Assembly (NCBI RefSeq): GCF_007197775.1
Contig: NZ_CP041638.1
Coordinates: 124,001-188,000 of the forward strand
Reading direction: 5' to 3'
Length of the DNA stretch: 64,000 bases
Origin: Thalassotalea sp. PS06
GTDB taxonomy: Bacteria > Pseudomonadota > Gammaproteobacteria > Enterobacterales > Alteromonadaceae
Each line of letters opens with the position of its first letter. Position 1 is the stretch's first letter. The translations under genes and the position numbers were made by a program. The notes beneath the pieces were generated by a model. That model was given only the letters and a program-made list of their open reading frames with translations, searched no databases and had not been told where the DNA came from. Shown here one piece after another: positions 44,324-54,122 of this stretch.

Positions 44324-47300
44324 ATGAACATAGCTAAGTATGCGATCAAAACGCCTGTCAATATCTGGTTGATGGTGCTGATTTTATTGTTGGGTGGTAG
44401 TCTGGCGCTAAGCAAGATTGGTCGTCTGGAAGATCCGGCATTTACCATAAAAATGGCCCAGGTGATTACCCAATTTGAAGGGGCCAGTGCCGAACAGGTT
44501 GAAGAAGAGCTCACCGAACAACTGGAAATTGCTTTGCAGCAAATGCCGCAACTTAAACGGCTTACCTCAATATCAAAACCTGGGGTTTCGGAAATAACCG
44601 TCGAAATCGAAAGCCATTACGATGCCGATACCTTACCGCAGATCTGGGATGAGCTGAGGAAGCGTCTACGAGATGCGGTGGGACGTTTGCCAAAAGGCGC
44701 GGGTAAACCTCAGGTGGTCGATGACTTTGGTGATGTCGCTGGTCTTTACTACGCCTTAACCGCGCCAGATTTTAGCGAGCGGGAAGTTCGTGAATTTGCT
44801 CGTATCATCCGCCGCGAGCTATTAACCTCTGAAGGTGTTGCCCGGGTTAATGTTAATGGTGTCCTGCAAGAGCAGATTGTTGCCAATATCGATCCGTATC
44901 AACTATCCGGTTTAGGAATATCTTTTCCCGATGTGGTGCGTTTATTTAGCGATAACTTTCGACCATTTCATGGCGGCCGCATTCTGGTGGAAGGCAAGCA
45001 GGTCAGGATCCTGGTTGAAGAGTCGCGAAACCAGCTAAATGAAATCAACAATCTGACCCTGGTATTACCGGGTTCAAATAAGTCGATTAAGGTCAAAGAT
45101 ATTGCCCGGTTATCGGTGGAGCCTACAGAAATTCAGCCAAGCATCATTCATTACAATGGTCAGCAGGCGATTACGCTGGCGATATCGGCGTTAAATGATA
45201 TCAACATTGTGGAAGTAGGTAACAATGTTGACGCCAAAATTAACCAAATCCTCGAATCCCTACCGCTAGGCATTGAATTAAATCCAATTTATAACCAGGC
45301 GCAAATTGTCGATGAAGCCGTGGATGGTTTCATTCTTAATATTGTCCTGTCAGTATCCGTGGTGTCACTGACCCTATGTCTGTTTATGGGCTGGCGCTCT
45401 GGCCTGGTCGTTGGCAGTGTGTTGCTGATTACGGTAATGGGTACGGTATTATTGATGTGGTTGTTTGATTTACAACTACAACGGATATCACTTGGTGCCA
45501 TGGTTATTGCCATGGGGATGCTGGTAGATAATGCCATTGTAGTCGCGGAAGGCATGATGCTAAGAATGCGACAGGGGAAATCGGCAGTGGATGCAGCATC
45601 ATTTATTGTCAAACGCACCCAATGGCCATTGCTCGGTGCTACGGTTATTGGTATTGCCGCCTTTTCCGGCATTGGTCTGTCCGATGATGCGACCGGTGAA
45701 TTTCTGTTTTCACTATTCGCCGTTATTATGATTTCCTTGCTATTAAGCTGGCTATTGGCGGTAACCGTAACCCCGCTGTTCGGCAGTTACTTTTATCAGG
45801 TGGGTAACGATGGGTCACAGCAGGGACAAAGTGGTGGCATTTATCAGCGTTATCAATCGCTACTTCGACTGGCGTTGCGCCATCGTGCCATTACCATTTC
45901 TTTGTTAGTGCTGATCACCATTGGCGCCTATGCAAGTTTCGGTAAGGTAAAGCAGGGTTTCTTCCCGCCATCGAATGCGCCAATTTTCTTTGTGCATTAT
46001 TGGGGTGGGCAAGATCAGGATATTCGTCGCACTGAATCGGTGATTACTGAGGTAGAACAGATCCTGATGAAGGATGAGGGGGTAACATCGATTACCAGTT
46101 ACATTGGTGCTGGCGCTGATCGCTTTACACTCACCTATAATCCCCAGGCCAGAAACGAAAGTTATGGGTTATTATTAATACGCATGGAAGATGCTGAACT
46201 CATCGCGCCGTATTTAAAGACCCTGCCAGATAAGCTCGCCCTTGCTGATATCAGTGCCAATTTCTATCTCGAGAGAATGCAGTTTGGACCCGGAGGTGGT
46301 GCCAAACTTGGGGTACGTTTTTCCGGATCTGATGCTTCCACGCTCCGTGATTTAGCCCAACAGGCGGAACAGGTTTTGCGTGAAGATGCTTTGATACGAG
46401 ACATCCGCCACGACTGGCGTCAAAAAGGCCTGGCGATAAACAGCAACTTTGATGAATTCAACGCTGGGGTAGCTGGAGTATCCCGCGCTGATTTTTCTGA
46501 TGCTATTCAGTATTCCAGTAATGGTTTACAACTTGGCTCCATTCAGGATGGCGATTACAGCTATCCGATTGTTGCTAAGATTAATCAGCCGGGTCTGGCC
46601 CAGCTCAATAAGCCGGGTAATAGCGATGTTGAGAATATTGTAAACGTTCAGGTCTGGAGTTCTGAGCAGCGAAAATATATTCCTTTCCAGCAGTTGTCTA
46701 CGGGCATCACCCTGGAAAGCGAGGAAGTCTTGATTAATCGTCGTGATCGGATTCGCACGATTACTGTAATGGCAGAACCAGGTATGGACGAAACGGCGGC
46801 TCAGGCACTGTCACGTATCATGGCGCCGATACAGGCAATACCGCTACCAGAGGGTTACCATCTGGAGTGGGGCGGTGAATTTGAATCTTCTGCCGAAGCT
46901 CAACAAGCACTGGGTTCTGGCTTGCCGATGGGTTTTTTCGTGATGTTTCTGATTTCGGTATTGCTGTTTGCCAGAGTACGACAGCCTCTGATCATCTGGC
47001 TGGTTGTGCCGATGGCGGTGGTGGGCGTTGTTGCTGGATTGCTGCTTACCGATATGCCTTTTGGTTTTATGTCGTTGCTCGGTTTCTTGAGTCTGTTTGG
47101 TATGTTGATAAAGAATGCTATTGTATTGATTGAAGAAATTGATCTGCAGATTGAAGAGGGTAAGGATAAGCCTCTGGCAATCGTGGAAGCCAGTACCAGC
47201 CGTTTGCGGCCGGTGGCCTTAGCGGCGATAACCACCATTCTGGGCATGGCGCCATTATTATTCGATCCTTTCTTCGCCGACATGTCGGTAACCATTATGG

Positions 47301-47392
47301 GCGGCCTGACTTTTGCGACTATTCTGACTCTGGTCGCGGTGCCAGTGCTTTACAGCGCTCTATATCGAATTAAGGTAGAAAAAACCGGATAA
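44324..47392 (+). CDS. RND family efflux pump, inner-membrane subunit
   Basis: A 1022-residue AcrB-superfamily proton antiporter with twelve membrane segments in two halves and two large periplasmic domains. TM4 carries GMLVDNAIVVAEG, where many HAE1 pumps have a DD pair, and the second half has LFGMLIKNAIVLIEEID. The GRLEDPAFTIK N-terminal segment is typical of the CzcA/AcrB branch that pairs with lipoprotein adaptors. Organic compounds are more likely substrates than metals. ATG 44324 is used rather than the TTG just before it. Confidence 0.9.
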   Translation: MNIAKYAIKTPVNIWLMVLILLLGGSLALSKIGRLEDPAFTIKMAQVITQFEGASAEQVEEELTEQLEIALQQMPQLKRLTSISKPGVSEITVEIESHYDADTLPQIWDELRKRLRDAVGRLPKGAGKPQVVDDFGDVAGLYYALTAPDFSEREVREFARIIRRELLTSEGVARVNVNGVLQEQIVANIDPYQLSGLGISFPDVVRLFSDNFRPFHGGRILVEGKQVRILVEESRNQLNEINNLTLVLPGSNKSIKVKDIARLSVEPTEIQPSIIHYNGQQAITLAISALNDINIVEVGNNVDAKINQILESLPLGIELNPIYNQAQIVDEAVDGFILNIVLSVSVVSLTLCLFMGWRSGLVVGSVLLITVMGTVLLMWLFDLQLQRISLGAMVIAMGMLVDNAIVVAEGMMLRMRQGKSAVDAASFIVKRTQWPLLGATVIGIAAFSGIGLSDDATGEFLFSLFAVIMISLLLSWLLAVTVTPLFGSYFYQVGNDGSQQGQSGGIYQRYQSLLRLALRHRAITISLLVLITIGAYASFGKVKQGFFPPSNAPIFFVHYWGGQDQDIRRTESVITEVEQILMKDEGVTSITSYIGAGADRFTLTYNPQARNESYGLLLIRMEDAELIAPYLKTLPDKLALADISANFYLERMQFGPGGGAKLGVRFSGSDASTLRDLAQQAEQVLREDALIRDIRHDWRQKGLAINSNFDEFNAGVAGVSRADFSDAIQYSSNGLQLGSIQDGDYSYPIVAKINQPGLAQLNKPGNSDVENIVNVQVWSSEQRKYIPFQQLSTGITLESEEVLINRRDRIRTITVMAEPGMDETAAQALSRIMAPIQAIPLPEGYHLEWGGEFESSAEAQQALGSGLPMGFFVMFLISVLLFARVRQPLIIWLVVPMAVVGVVAGLLLTDMPFGFMSLLGFLSLFGMLIKNAIVLIEEIDLQIEEGKDKPLAIVEASTSRLRPVALAAITTILGMAPLLFDPFFADMSVTIMGGLTFATILTLVAVPVLYSALYRIKVEKTG

Positions 47393-47396
47393 GCCA

Positions 47397-48302
47397 ATGA
47401 CCAACCTTGCCAGAGACAGAAGAAGTTACCAAACCCTTGTCACTCTGGCAGCTCGCCTTGCGGTTGCGCTCGTTGTATTGATGCTGGTAACCAAAATTTT
47501 AGTCTGGTGGCATTCACCTTCGGCCTCTTTACTTGGCTCCACCCTGGACTCCGGCTTTGATTTACTCGCCAGCATCACTAATTTACTGATCGTTCGCTGG
47601 TCACTACAACCTCCCGATAAAGAACACCGATTCGGCCATGGCAAGGCGGAGAATATGGCGGCGGTTATCCAGTCCGTTATTATCAGTATCTCGGCAATAT
47701 TACTGATAACCTTTGGCTGGCAACGGATGCTAAATCCTATAGAAATTGCCCATACCAGTTGGGGCATTGGCGTCAGTATTGTCGCAATCGTCTGCACCTT
47801 GGCATTGGTTCGTTTTCAACATTACGTGATTGAGCAAACCGGCTCGGTCGCAATTAGCGCCGATCAACTCCACTATAAATCCGATCTGTTCCTGAATATT
47901 GCGGTGATTATGGCACTTGCTTTTTATCAGCTTGATTGGCGCTTTATGGATGGCCTGATGGCGATAGTGATTGGTGTTTATTTGATCTATGGCGCATTAA
48001 CGTTAATTTACACTAGCGTTCAGCAACTGTTAGATCATCAGTTACCCGAGTCGGAGCTGACCAGAATCGATAATGTGATATTAAACTGCGATGGCGTGCT
48101 GGGTTATCATCAACTGAAAACCCGGCGTGCCGGACAACATCGATTTATTCAATTTCATCTGGAAATCGATCAGCAGCTGAGTTTGCTTCAGGCCCACGAG
48201 ATCAGTGATAAAGTGCAGGCGGCCCTGGAAGCCGAGTTTACCGACTGCCAGGTGATTATTCATCAAGATCCTGTTGTATCTCAGTCGAGAGATAATCATT
48301 AA
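47397..48302 (+). CDS. fieF: Cation diffusion facilitator FieF-like (Zn/Fe exporter)
   Basis: A 301-residue inner-membrane metal/proton antiporter with six membrane segments and a cytosolic C-terminal domain. Metal site A is present: Asp51 and Asp55 in LDSGFD, with His159 and Asp163 in LHYKSD. The HRFGHGKAE motif joins TM2 and TM3, and the C-terminal VIIHQDP is conserved. Sequence is close to E. coli FieF/YiiP. It starts four bases after the RND pump gene, suggesting read-through expression, and its end overlaps the opposing hydrolase gene by 47 bases. Confidence 0.9.
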   Translation: MTNLARDRRSYQTLVTLAARLAVALVVLMLVTKILVWWHSPSASLLGSTLDSGFDLLASITNLLIVRWSLQPPDKEHRFGHGKAENMAAVIQSVIISISAILLITFGWQRMLNPIEIAHTSWGIGVSIVAIVCTLALVRFQHYVIEQTGSVAISADQLHYKSDLFLNIAVIMALAFYQLDWRFMDGLMAIVIGVYLIYGALTLIYTSVQQLLDHQLPESELTRIDNVILNCDGVLGYHQLKTRRAGQHRFIQFHLEIDQQLSLLQAHEISDKVQAALEAEFTDCQVIIHQDPVVSQSRDNH

Positions 48303-49350
48303 AAAAGTCTAAAATGGTCGAAAGACCCTCTTGCCGCATGTCATCGGACTCGAATAATATTTCATGCCTGGCGCCTTTAATAACGACAGGCCCGTCTTGC
48401 ACACAGCTTGTCTTGTTCAACGCCGCTAATTTTTCGCAAAATACCTGCTGGGCCTGATTATCGACAACGGTATCCTGTTCAGCCTGCAGTATCAGCACCG
48501 GGGCTTTAAACTGAGAAATATTATTTAACGCGTTATCCATGGCATCAATAGCAGCATTGAGCCAGGCAAAGGTGACACCGCCTAGCTGCGCTTTTGGGTG
48601 TTGTTGCCAGGTATCTTTGAATATCTGATAGCGAATCTCAGAATGCATTAATTCGTTTTCGGCAAATGGCTTTTGCTGATAAGGGCCATGACCGAAAAAA
48701 TACCAGGCCTTATCGCTAAACACCGAATTCAGGCCGCTCCCAAGGCCAACCATAGTGGTTGCCAACCAGTCTGGGATGCCTCCGGTATCGATACCAAACA
48801 TTGGTGCTGACAAGGCAATGGCCTGGAATCGCTCTGGATATTTTTGCCCGTATAAACTGGCGATGGTGCCGCCCATGGAATGACCCAATAAAAATAGTGG
48901 ACCTTGACAGTTAGGGGCTATCGCCTGCTCCAACACCAATTGTAAATCCTCAACATAATGATCAAAGGATTGCACATATCCGCGGTGTCGCTCTTCCTGT
49001 TCCCGTTCTGATAACCCCTGACCGCGGTGATCAACGATGGCAACATTAAAGCCATTATTAGTCAGGTCAAAAACCACTTCCTGGTACTTTAGATAACCTT
49101 CAGCACGGCCAGGTGATATTACCACACAGGGATTTTCTGGATTTTCAATTTGCAGGTAGTAATGGATGTCTGGCTCAGAATCTCGGCTGATAACCGCTTG
49201 TGTACCTCGAGCAAATCGCTCTGCGATGGCCCCGGAAATATTGCTCGTTAGTTGTTGTTCCTGGGAAAAGGAATAAGGGCTTGGCATGGCCGCAACGGCT
49301 CCCGAAAATAGACTGAGAATCAATAAAGTTGAGATGGAAAATTTCGTCAT
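48256..49350 (-). CDS. Exported alpha/beta hydrolase, lysophospholipase-like
   Basis: A 364-residue protein with a signal peptide (about residues 1-20) and a Hydrolase_4 (PldB-like) domain. The nucleophile is Ser158 in LLGHSMGG, and the oxyanion/HG region is VDHRGQGLSE. The acid is probably in LQAEQDTVVDN, and the His in KGARHEILFE. It would cleave lysophospholipid or another ester in the periplasm. The 3' end overlaps fieF on the other strand. It lies downstream of the cpxA-like gene with 22 bases between and may be part of that operon. Confidence 0.83.
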   Translation of the reverse strand: MTKFSISTLLILSLFSGAVAAMPSPYSFSQEQQLTSNISGAIAERFARGTQAVISRDSEPDIHYYLQIENPENPCVVISPGRAEGYLKYQEVVFDLTNNGFNVAIVDHRGQGLSEREQEERHRGYVQSFDHYVEDLQLVLEQAIAPNCQGPLFLLGHSMGGTIASLYGQKYPERFQAIALSAPMFGIDTGGIPDWLATTMVGLGSGLNSVFSDKAWYFFGHGPYQQKPFAENELMHSEIRYQIFKDTWQQHPKAQLGGVTFAWLNAAIDAMDNALNNISQFKAPVLILQAEQDTVVDNQAQQVFCEKLAALNKTSCVQDGPVVIKGARHEILFESDDMRQEGLSTILDFFNDYLSTEIQQDLDE

Positions 49351-49372
49351 TACCGATTCTTAATTGAGATTA

Positions 49373-50800
49373 TTAAGCAATATCATAAGGTAATTCCATT
49401 ATCACCGAAAGTCCCGGTTGTGCCGCTGTTGGATTTGTCGCCCGGGCTTTGATTGTGCCACCATGGCGTTTCACTGCATCTTTGGCGATTGCCAGGCCTA
49501 ATCCAGTACCACCGGTTTTACGGGTTCTGGAGTTATCTTCGCGATAAAAAGGTTTAAAGATCCGCTGCAAATCTTCTTCTTTCACTCCTTGTCCTGCATC
49601 GCTGATGATTATCGATAACCCTGGTTCCGAGGCTTTAATCTCAAGACTCACGGTGCTATCGCTTGGTGAATACTTGATAGCGTTATTCAATACATTCGAA
49701 ATGGCGCTCTGTAAAAGCTCGCGATCGCCCCAATACTGAGCGAGGGCTTGAGAGTTACCGGGATTAAATATTAACTGAATGTTTTTAGTCTGAGCCTGTA
49801 TCTGTTGTTCTTCGCAGATTTGCTGACAGAGCTGAACCATATCCACAGGCTTACGGTCTATGGGTTTTATCTGGTTTTCCAGTCTTGATAACGCCAACGC
49901 TTTACCCACCATATCGTCCAGTTGTTCGATTTCATTGCGACTGCGATCCAGGTTTTCCTTCAGCTGCGGCATATCCTGGCTTTGTTTCTCAATCAAACTA
50001 ATCAATAATTGCAGGCGGGTTAGGGGGGAGCGTAGCTCATGGGATACATCGCCCAGCAAGCGCTTATGAGCACTGATATGTTGGTTCAGTTGCTCGGCCA
50101 TGCGGTTAAAAGCTTGTCCAAGTTCACCAAGTTCATCATGGCGGCGCTCAAATTCTGGGACTCGCACATCGAGGTCGCCAAGGCCGAATTGTCGACTGGC
50201 TGAGGTAAGGCGTTTAACCGGTTTAATCAGTAACCAGGTCAGTATGCCGCATACCAGTGCTGATACCATGAACATCGACAACAGCCTTAACCAGTCAGGA
50301 AGGCGATTAAAAAAGCCCTTTGCGTTCTTGGGATCTTTACGAATACCAATATACAACTGCAAATTACCTTGTTGTAATTCCAGCAATTTTGGGCCAATCA
50401 GATTGTATCCGGGTAAGGAATGTTTCACCGGCTGCGGGAAGTTTAGTTGCGCCAATCGATCATGGACCACGGGTTTCGGATAACGGGCATTGGTATAGAG
50501 GCGGTCTTCATCGCGATCGTACAGCCACAGCTCCCGCGGCAGGCGGCCGTTTCTTTTCAACCAGGGTTCGAGTTTGCGAAATCCGGAGTTGGGCATCTGA
50601 TCCAAAGACTGTTGAATTTGCTTACTGGCTCGTTGCAAAATTTTTTGTTGTTGAAAGTTTAATGGCGCCGCCTCCGGCGGTGTCAGCAGATTGAGGCTAA
50701 CCCAGCGGGTAACCAGAATAGAAACCAGGGCGACTAACCAAAAGCCGAGAAACATTTTAACAAAAAGTGACGAATACCAGCGTCGTGAAATTAAGCTCAC
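49373..50800 (-). CDS. cpxA: Envelope stress sensor histidine kinase CpxA
   Basis: A 475-residue inner-membrane kinase with TM1 (about 15-36), a periplasmic sensor of about 130 residues and TM2. HAMP, HisKA (phospho-acceptor His near 253 in GDVSHELRSPL) and HATPase domains follow, with NVLNNAIKYSP, DAGQGV and TGLGLAIAK. The start GTG 50800 is chosen because it overlaps the regulator stop as GTGA and has GGGGGA upstream; a longer frame to 50857 lies within cpxR. Gene order, divergent cpxP and a CpxR box support the Cpx assignment. Confidence 0.87.
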   Translation of the reverse strand: MSLISRRWYSSLFVKMFLGFWLVALVSILVTRWVSLNLLTPPEAAPLNFQQQKILQRASKQIQQSLDQMPNSGFRKLEPWLKRNGRLPRELWLYDRDEDRLYTNARYPKPVVHDRLAQLNFPQPVKHSLPGYNLIGPKLLELQQGNLQLYIGIRKDPKNAKGFFNRLPDWLRLLSMFMVSALVCGILTWLLIKPVKRLTSASRQFGLGDLDVRVPEFERRHDELGELGQAFNRMAEQLNQHISAHKRLLGDVSHELRSPLTRLQLLISLIEKQSQDMPQLKENLDRSRNEIEQLDDMVGKALALSRLENQIKPIDRKPVDMVQLCQQICEEQQIQAQTKNIQLIFNPGNSQALAQYWGDRELLQSAISNVLNNAIKYSPSDSTVSLEIKASEPGLSIIISDAGQGVKEEDLQRIFKPFYREDNSRTRKTGGTGLGLAIAKDAVKRHGGTIKARATNPTAAQPGLSVIMELPYDIA

Positions 50801-51510
50801 GAATCCCCCGTCGCGGAGTTGAAGATATAACCGACACCGCGCACGGTATTGATACAATCAATTTTTCCCTGCTGTTGCAGCTTTCTGCGGATATTGGAAA
50901 TATGCATATCGATACCACGATCAAATTTTGCCAATGGCCGGTTCAAAACCGATTCTGATAGAGTTTCTTTACTTATTACCTGATCCGGTTGTTGCATCAA
51001 CAGATGCAGCATTTCAAATTCAGTTCCGGTTAATTCAATCGATTGTTGAGCGTATTCCACCTGTCGGGTTGCCGGTGTCAGGGTAATCTGATTACAGGAA
51101 ATGGGTTGTTGAGCTTTTTGCTGGGCAACAATATCGATACGACGAAAAATAGCCTGAATTCGCGCTAATAATTCTGCAGGATTGAACGGCTTCGGCAAGT
51201 AGTCATCAGCGCCAAGAGTAAGTCCCAGAACCCGATCGGCTTCGTCGCCTTTGGCAGTAAGCATAATAATCGGTGTGTGATGATGGCCACCGAGAGCCTG
51301 CAAGACTTCAAATCCGGTAAGGCCCGGCATCATCACATCGAGTAAGATTAATGAATAATCCTGATTTCTCGCTTTTTGCAAGCCACTTAGACCATCATGA
51401 CAAGCTTCAATCGTTATATCTTCGGTTGCTAAGTATTCCGATAGCAGTTCTGCCAGAGACTGGTCATCATCAATCAATAGGATAGGTTTATGTTGCACGC
51501 TCATCACCAT
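50797..51510 (-). CDS. cpxR: Response regulator CpxR (OmpR family)
   Basis: A 237-residue regulator: receiver domain with acidic pocket DDD at 14-16, phospho-Asp58 in LLLDVMMPG and Lys in YLPKPFNP, then a winged-helix DNA-binding domain (ELTGTEFEMLHLL, RGVGYIF). It would activate envelope-stress genes such as cpxP. It overlaps cpxA by four bases. ATG 51510 and ATG 51504 are both possible starts, with no strong ribosome site to decide between them. A CpxR-type box lies in the gap upstream, so autoregulation is likely. Confidence 0.88.
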   Translation of the reverse strand: MVMSVQHKPILLIDDDQSLAELLSEYLATEDITIEACHDGLSGLQKARNQDYSLILLDVMMPGLTGFEVLQALGGHHHTPIIMLTAKGDEADRVLGLTLGADDYLPKPFNPAELLARIQAIFRRIDIVAQQKAQQPISCNQITLTPATRQVEYAQQSIELTGTEFEMLHLLMQQPDQVISKETLSESVLNRPLAKFDRGIDMHISNIRRKLQQQGKIDCINTVRGVGYIFNSATGDS

Positions 51511-51564
51511 TTAGCCGGGCTTGTGATAGTAAATTTACCCCGATTTTTGATAGTGGATTCTACC

Positions 51565-51580
51565 TTTACTCAAAATTTAC
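51565..51580 (-). promoter_or_regulatory. Putative CpxR box between cpxR and cpxP
   Basis: On the plus strand TTTAC-N6-TTTAC, which is GTAAA-N6-GTAAA on the minus strand. It fits the CpxR tandem half-site pattern with spacing one base longer than the commonest. Located 73 bases before the cpxP-like ATG. A further GTAAATTTAC lies at 51530-51539. Confidence 0.6.
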
Positions 51581-51652
51581 ACAGCCTTTGCACTATTTTG
51601 CAATAACTCTGGCTAAGATAACAACCGTACTTAACGCGAATACAGGAGCGAG

Positions 51653-52096
51653 ATGATGAAACGTACAAATGCACTAAAGACATCGGCAGTTCTGGTGTTG
51701 TTATCAAGTTTAGCATTTTCGAGCATGGCCTTTGATATGCACAAACATAAAGGCGAGCACGGCAAGCAAGGTTATCGCATGGAAAAAATGCTTCGTGCCT
51801 TAGATTTAAGTGATGCGCAAAGAGCTCAAATCAAAGAAATTCGTAGTAACAGCAAACAGCAGTTAGAAGCCTTGGCACCGGAGAAAAAGGAGCATCGTCA
51901 GGAGCTGCAGGCGATCATTAAGGCAGATTCTTTTGATGAAAATGCCTTCCTTGCGCTACAAAATGAAACGGCACAAAAACGTCAGCAAGCCGGCCTCATC
52001 CGAGCCAAAACCATGCATCAGATTTATCACGTTCTGGATGCAGACCAACAAGCAAAGTTTGAAAAAATGCAGCAAAAGCGCAAACAACGAAACTGA
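51653..52096 (+). CDS. cpxP: Spy/CpxP family periplasmic protein
   Basis: A 147-residue protein with a signal peptide (about residues 1-26, ending SSMA), then a His/Lys-rich segment and a mostly helical, charged domain. LTxxQ-like motifs appear as LSDAQRAQIKEI and LDADQQAKFEKM. In the Cpx system this family binds misfolded proteins and damps CpxA. Its place divergent from cpxRA with a CpxR box between them supports that role. CAGGAG precedes tandem ATG codons at 51653 and 51656. A terminator follows. Confidence 0.85.
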   Translation: MMKRTNALKTSAVLVLLSSLAFSSMAFDMHKHKGEHGKQGYRMEKMLRALDLSDAQRAQIKEIRSNSKQQLEALAPEKKEHRQELQAIIKADSFDENAFLALQNETAQKRQQAGLIRAKTMHQIYHVLDADQQAKFEKMQQKRKQRN

Positions 52097-52120
52097 TATA
52101 ACGAGTTTTCGTTAACGACA

Positions 52121-52145
52121 AACGCCCTCAGCTGAGGGCGTTTTT
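52121..52145 (+). terminator. Rho-independent terminator after cpxP
   Basis: ACGCCCTCA and TGAGGGCGT form a nine-pair stem with a GC centre, followed by TTTTTC. Confidence 0.88.
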
Positions 52146-52228
52146 CTATGGTTTCTATATTTCAGATTAGAATCGGCACGGCTATGGCAAAAGCAGAAGA
52201 GATAATTTTCTGGGAATGCAAGAAGCCA

Positions 52229-54121
52229 CTAGCCTTCGAGGTTAAAATCGAAAATTTTAGTCATCGAACTTTCAACCGGTTTACCGTTTAAAGTAGCAGG
52301 TTTGAAGCGCCATTTTTTCATCGCTTCAGAGATGGAGCCTTTAAAATAACGAACCTGGTAGTCTTCTTCGAAGTCCAGCTGAGTCACACGGCCTGCAACA
52401 TCAATCACGAATGATACCTGAACGGCTTTGCTCAATTTTCTGCGTGCTGCGAGTTTAGGGTATTTAGGCGCGTAGGTTTTTAACACCTGAGCTTCAATCA
52501 GCTCAGCTTGCTGTTGTAGATTTGGATAGGTGGTGGCGATCAACTGGCTACTATCTAGCAACTGCGCCTGACCGGATAAATCATCCTGCAGCTCCATCAC
52601 TGGCAACACTAACGCTTTTGCAGCCTTATTTGCAAACACTGTCATTTGGTTGTTTACTAACGGATTTAACGGTTCAGCAGTAACCAAAGCATCGATTACT
52701 GGCTCGATAGCAACTTCAATTGGCTCTACATTCGCATCATCGACGGCTGTGTTAGCGAGGCGGTTGTCAGCAATTGTGCTTGTATCGTCGGCAGCTAGCT
52801 GAATACTAGGTTGGCTTTGTTCAGGCTGATTCATAGCAACGGGTTTGATGTTGTCAATGAGCGCCGAAGCATCATCATAACTGGCATTGACCATATCAGT
52901 GGATAATTTCGCGATAATGGCCTGCACCGAATTTTCCGGTGAGAAGTCAGTGAGGCTTACCTCGCTTTCAAGCAGCGGCAAACCGTCACTATCAGCTATC
53001 GCTTGCTGTGAATCACGCTCCATAGGGTTGAGTAACCAATGGGCGATACTGGCCTGGGCAACATTGCTCTGCTTGTCGGCTTGGTTACTTGTAAAGTTTG
53101 CGGCGTTAGAGCTACCGAGAATCGTCTTCCACAGAGAATTGGCAGAAAGGCCGCATAGACCCGCAAATAATACCGCCACAAACGTAACCGGTATTAACGT
53201 ATTCCAACGAGCTGGCTGATTACTGTTATCCAACATACGTTGTACCCGTTGGGTCAGCTCGCCACCGTTTGCCGCAATTGCTAAATCCGATGTCGATTGA
53301 TGGTAGTCGGCTAAATCTGTCATTAACCGCGCATAACTCAAGGTGTCGTTTTTATGTTTCAGTACCTGTTGATCGCAAATACATTCTCTTTCCAGACGAA
53401 TCTGACGACCGATCCAATGCACAGCTGGATGGAAAAATAACAAGAGTTCGATCAGCGCCTGTGCCAGATTAACCGCATAATCATAGCGTTTGATATGCAC
53501 TAATTCATGCAGTAAAACCAATTCCAGCTGCTCTTTGCTCAACCCAGTAACAAGCTGTGCAGGTAACAGGATTACAGGCTTTAAGAATCCCAGTGTCATT
53601 GGCGAGCTAATATGGAAGGATAACAACAGCTGCGCCCGACGCGTCATCTTTAACTGTTCAACCAACCTTGAAAACTGCTGTTGCAGCTCATTCGTCGGTG
53701 CTAAGACCTGCTGACGCCGAACGGCTTGCGCCCAGCTAAACTCGATTGCAAATTTTATCAGCAGAATACTGACGATTAGTAGCCAACCAATAGCAAACAG
53801 ATGACTGATCTGCAGTGTCTTGGTGAATCCCTGGCTTAATATGATATTTTGCGTTGACTGAACGAAGTCTTGCACCCAGGGCAATGACTGACCGACCATA
53901 GCGCCTGGACTGGATTGGATTAATTGTGAAAAGGTATAAACTGGCGCTATCAGACAGGCGATTAAGGCGCTGACGGCACTTAAATATCTCAGTTGCGCAT
54001 ATCGTTTGTCGATAAACACCAGACTTATCTTCAGCACTAGCGCAATCACCAGTCCCTGCCAGAGAAAGTGACCTAGTGTATATGACAGTTGTTGTAAGAT
54101 ATTTAACCAGTCAGGTGACAA
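52229..54121 (-). CDS. BlaR1-like M56 metallopeptidase with C-terminal TonB domain
   Basis: A 630-residue membrane protein. The N-terminal half has membrane segments near 15-37, 43-65 and 103-125 and a gluzincin site HELVH at 205-209, then another membrane segment near 310-330. A long Ala/Asp/Glu-rich periplasmic linker (about 340-540) leads to a TonB-like C-terminal domain (YPKLAARRKLSKAVQVSFVID ... MKKWRFKPATLNGKP). M56 partners of BlaI respond to a cell-wall or other signal by cleaving the repressor pathway. No penicillin-binding sensor domain is seen. The start is TTG, four bases after the BlaI stop. Confidence 0.83.
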   Translation of the reverse strand: MSPDWLNILQQLSYTLGHFLWQGLVIALVLKISLVFIDKRYAQLRYLSAVSALIACLIAPVYTFSQLIQSSPGAMVGQSLPWVQDFVQSTQNIILSQGFTKTLQISHLFAIGWLLIVSILLIKFAIEFSWAQAVRRQQVLAPTNELQQQFSRLVEQLKMTRRAQLLLSFHISSPMTLGFLKPVILLPAQLVTGLSKEQLELVLLHELVHIKRYDYAVNLAQALIELLLFFHPAVHWIGRQIRLERECICDQQVLKHKNDTLSYARLMTDLADYHQSTSDLAIAANGGELTQRVQRMLDNSNQPARWNTLIPVTFVAVLFAGLCGLSANSLWKTILGSSNAANFTSNQADKQSNVAQASIAHWLLNPMERDSQQAIADSDGLPLLESEVSLTDFSPENSVQAIIAKLSTDMVNASYDDASALIDNIKPVAMNQPEQSQPSIQLAADDTSTIADNRLANTAVDDANVEPIEVAIEPVIDALVTAEPLNPLVNNQMTVFANKAAKALVLPVMELQDDLSGQAQLLDSSQLIATTYPNLQQQAELIEAQVLKTYAPKYPKLAARRKLSKAVQVSFVIDVAGRVTQLDFEEDYQVRYFKGSISEAMKKWRFKPATLNGKPVESSMTKIFDFNLEG

Positions 54122-54122
54122 A

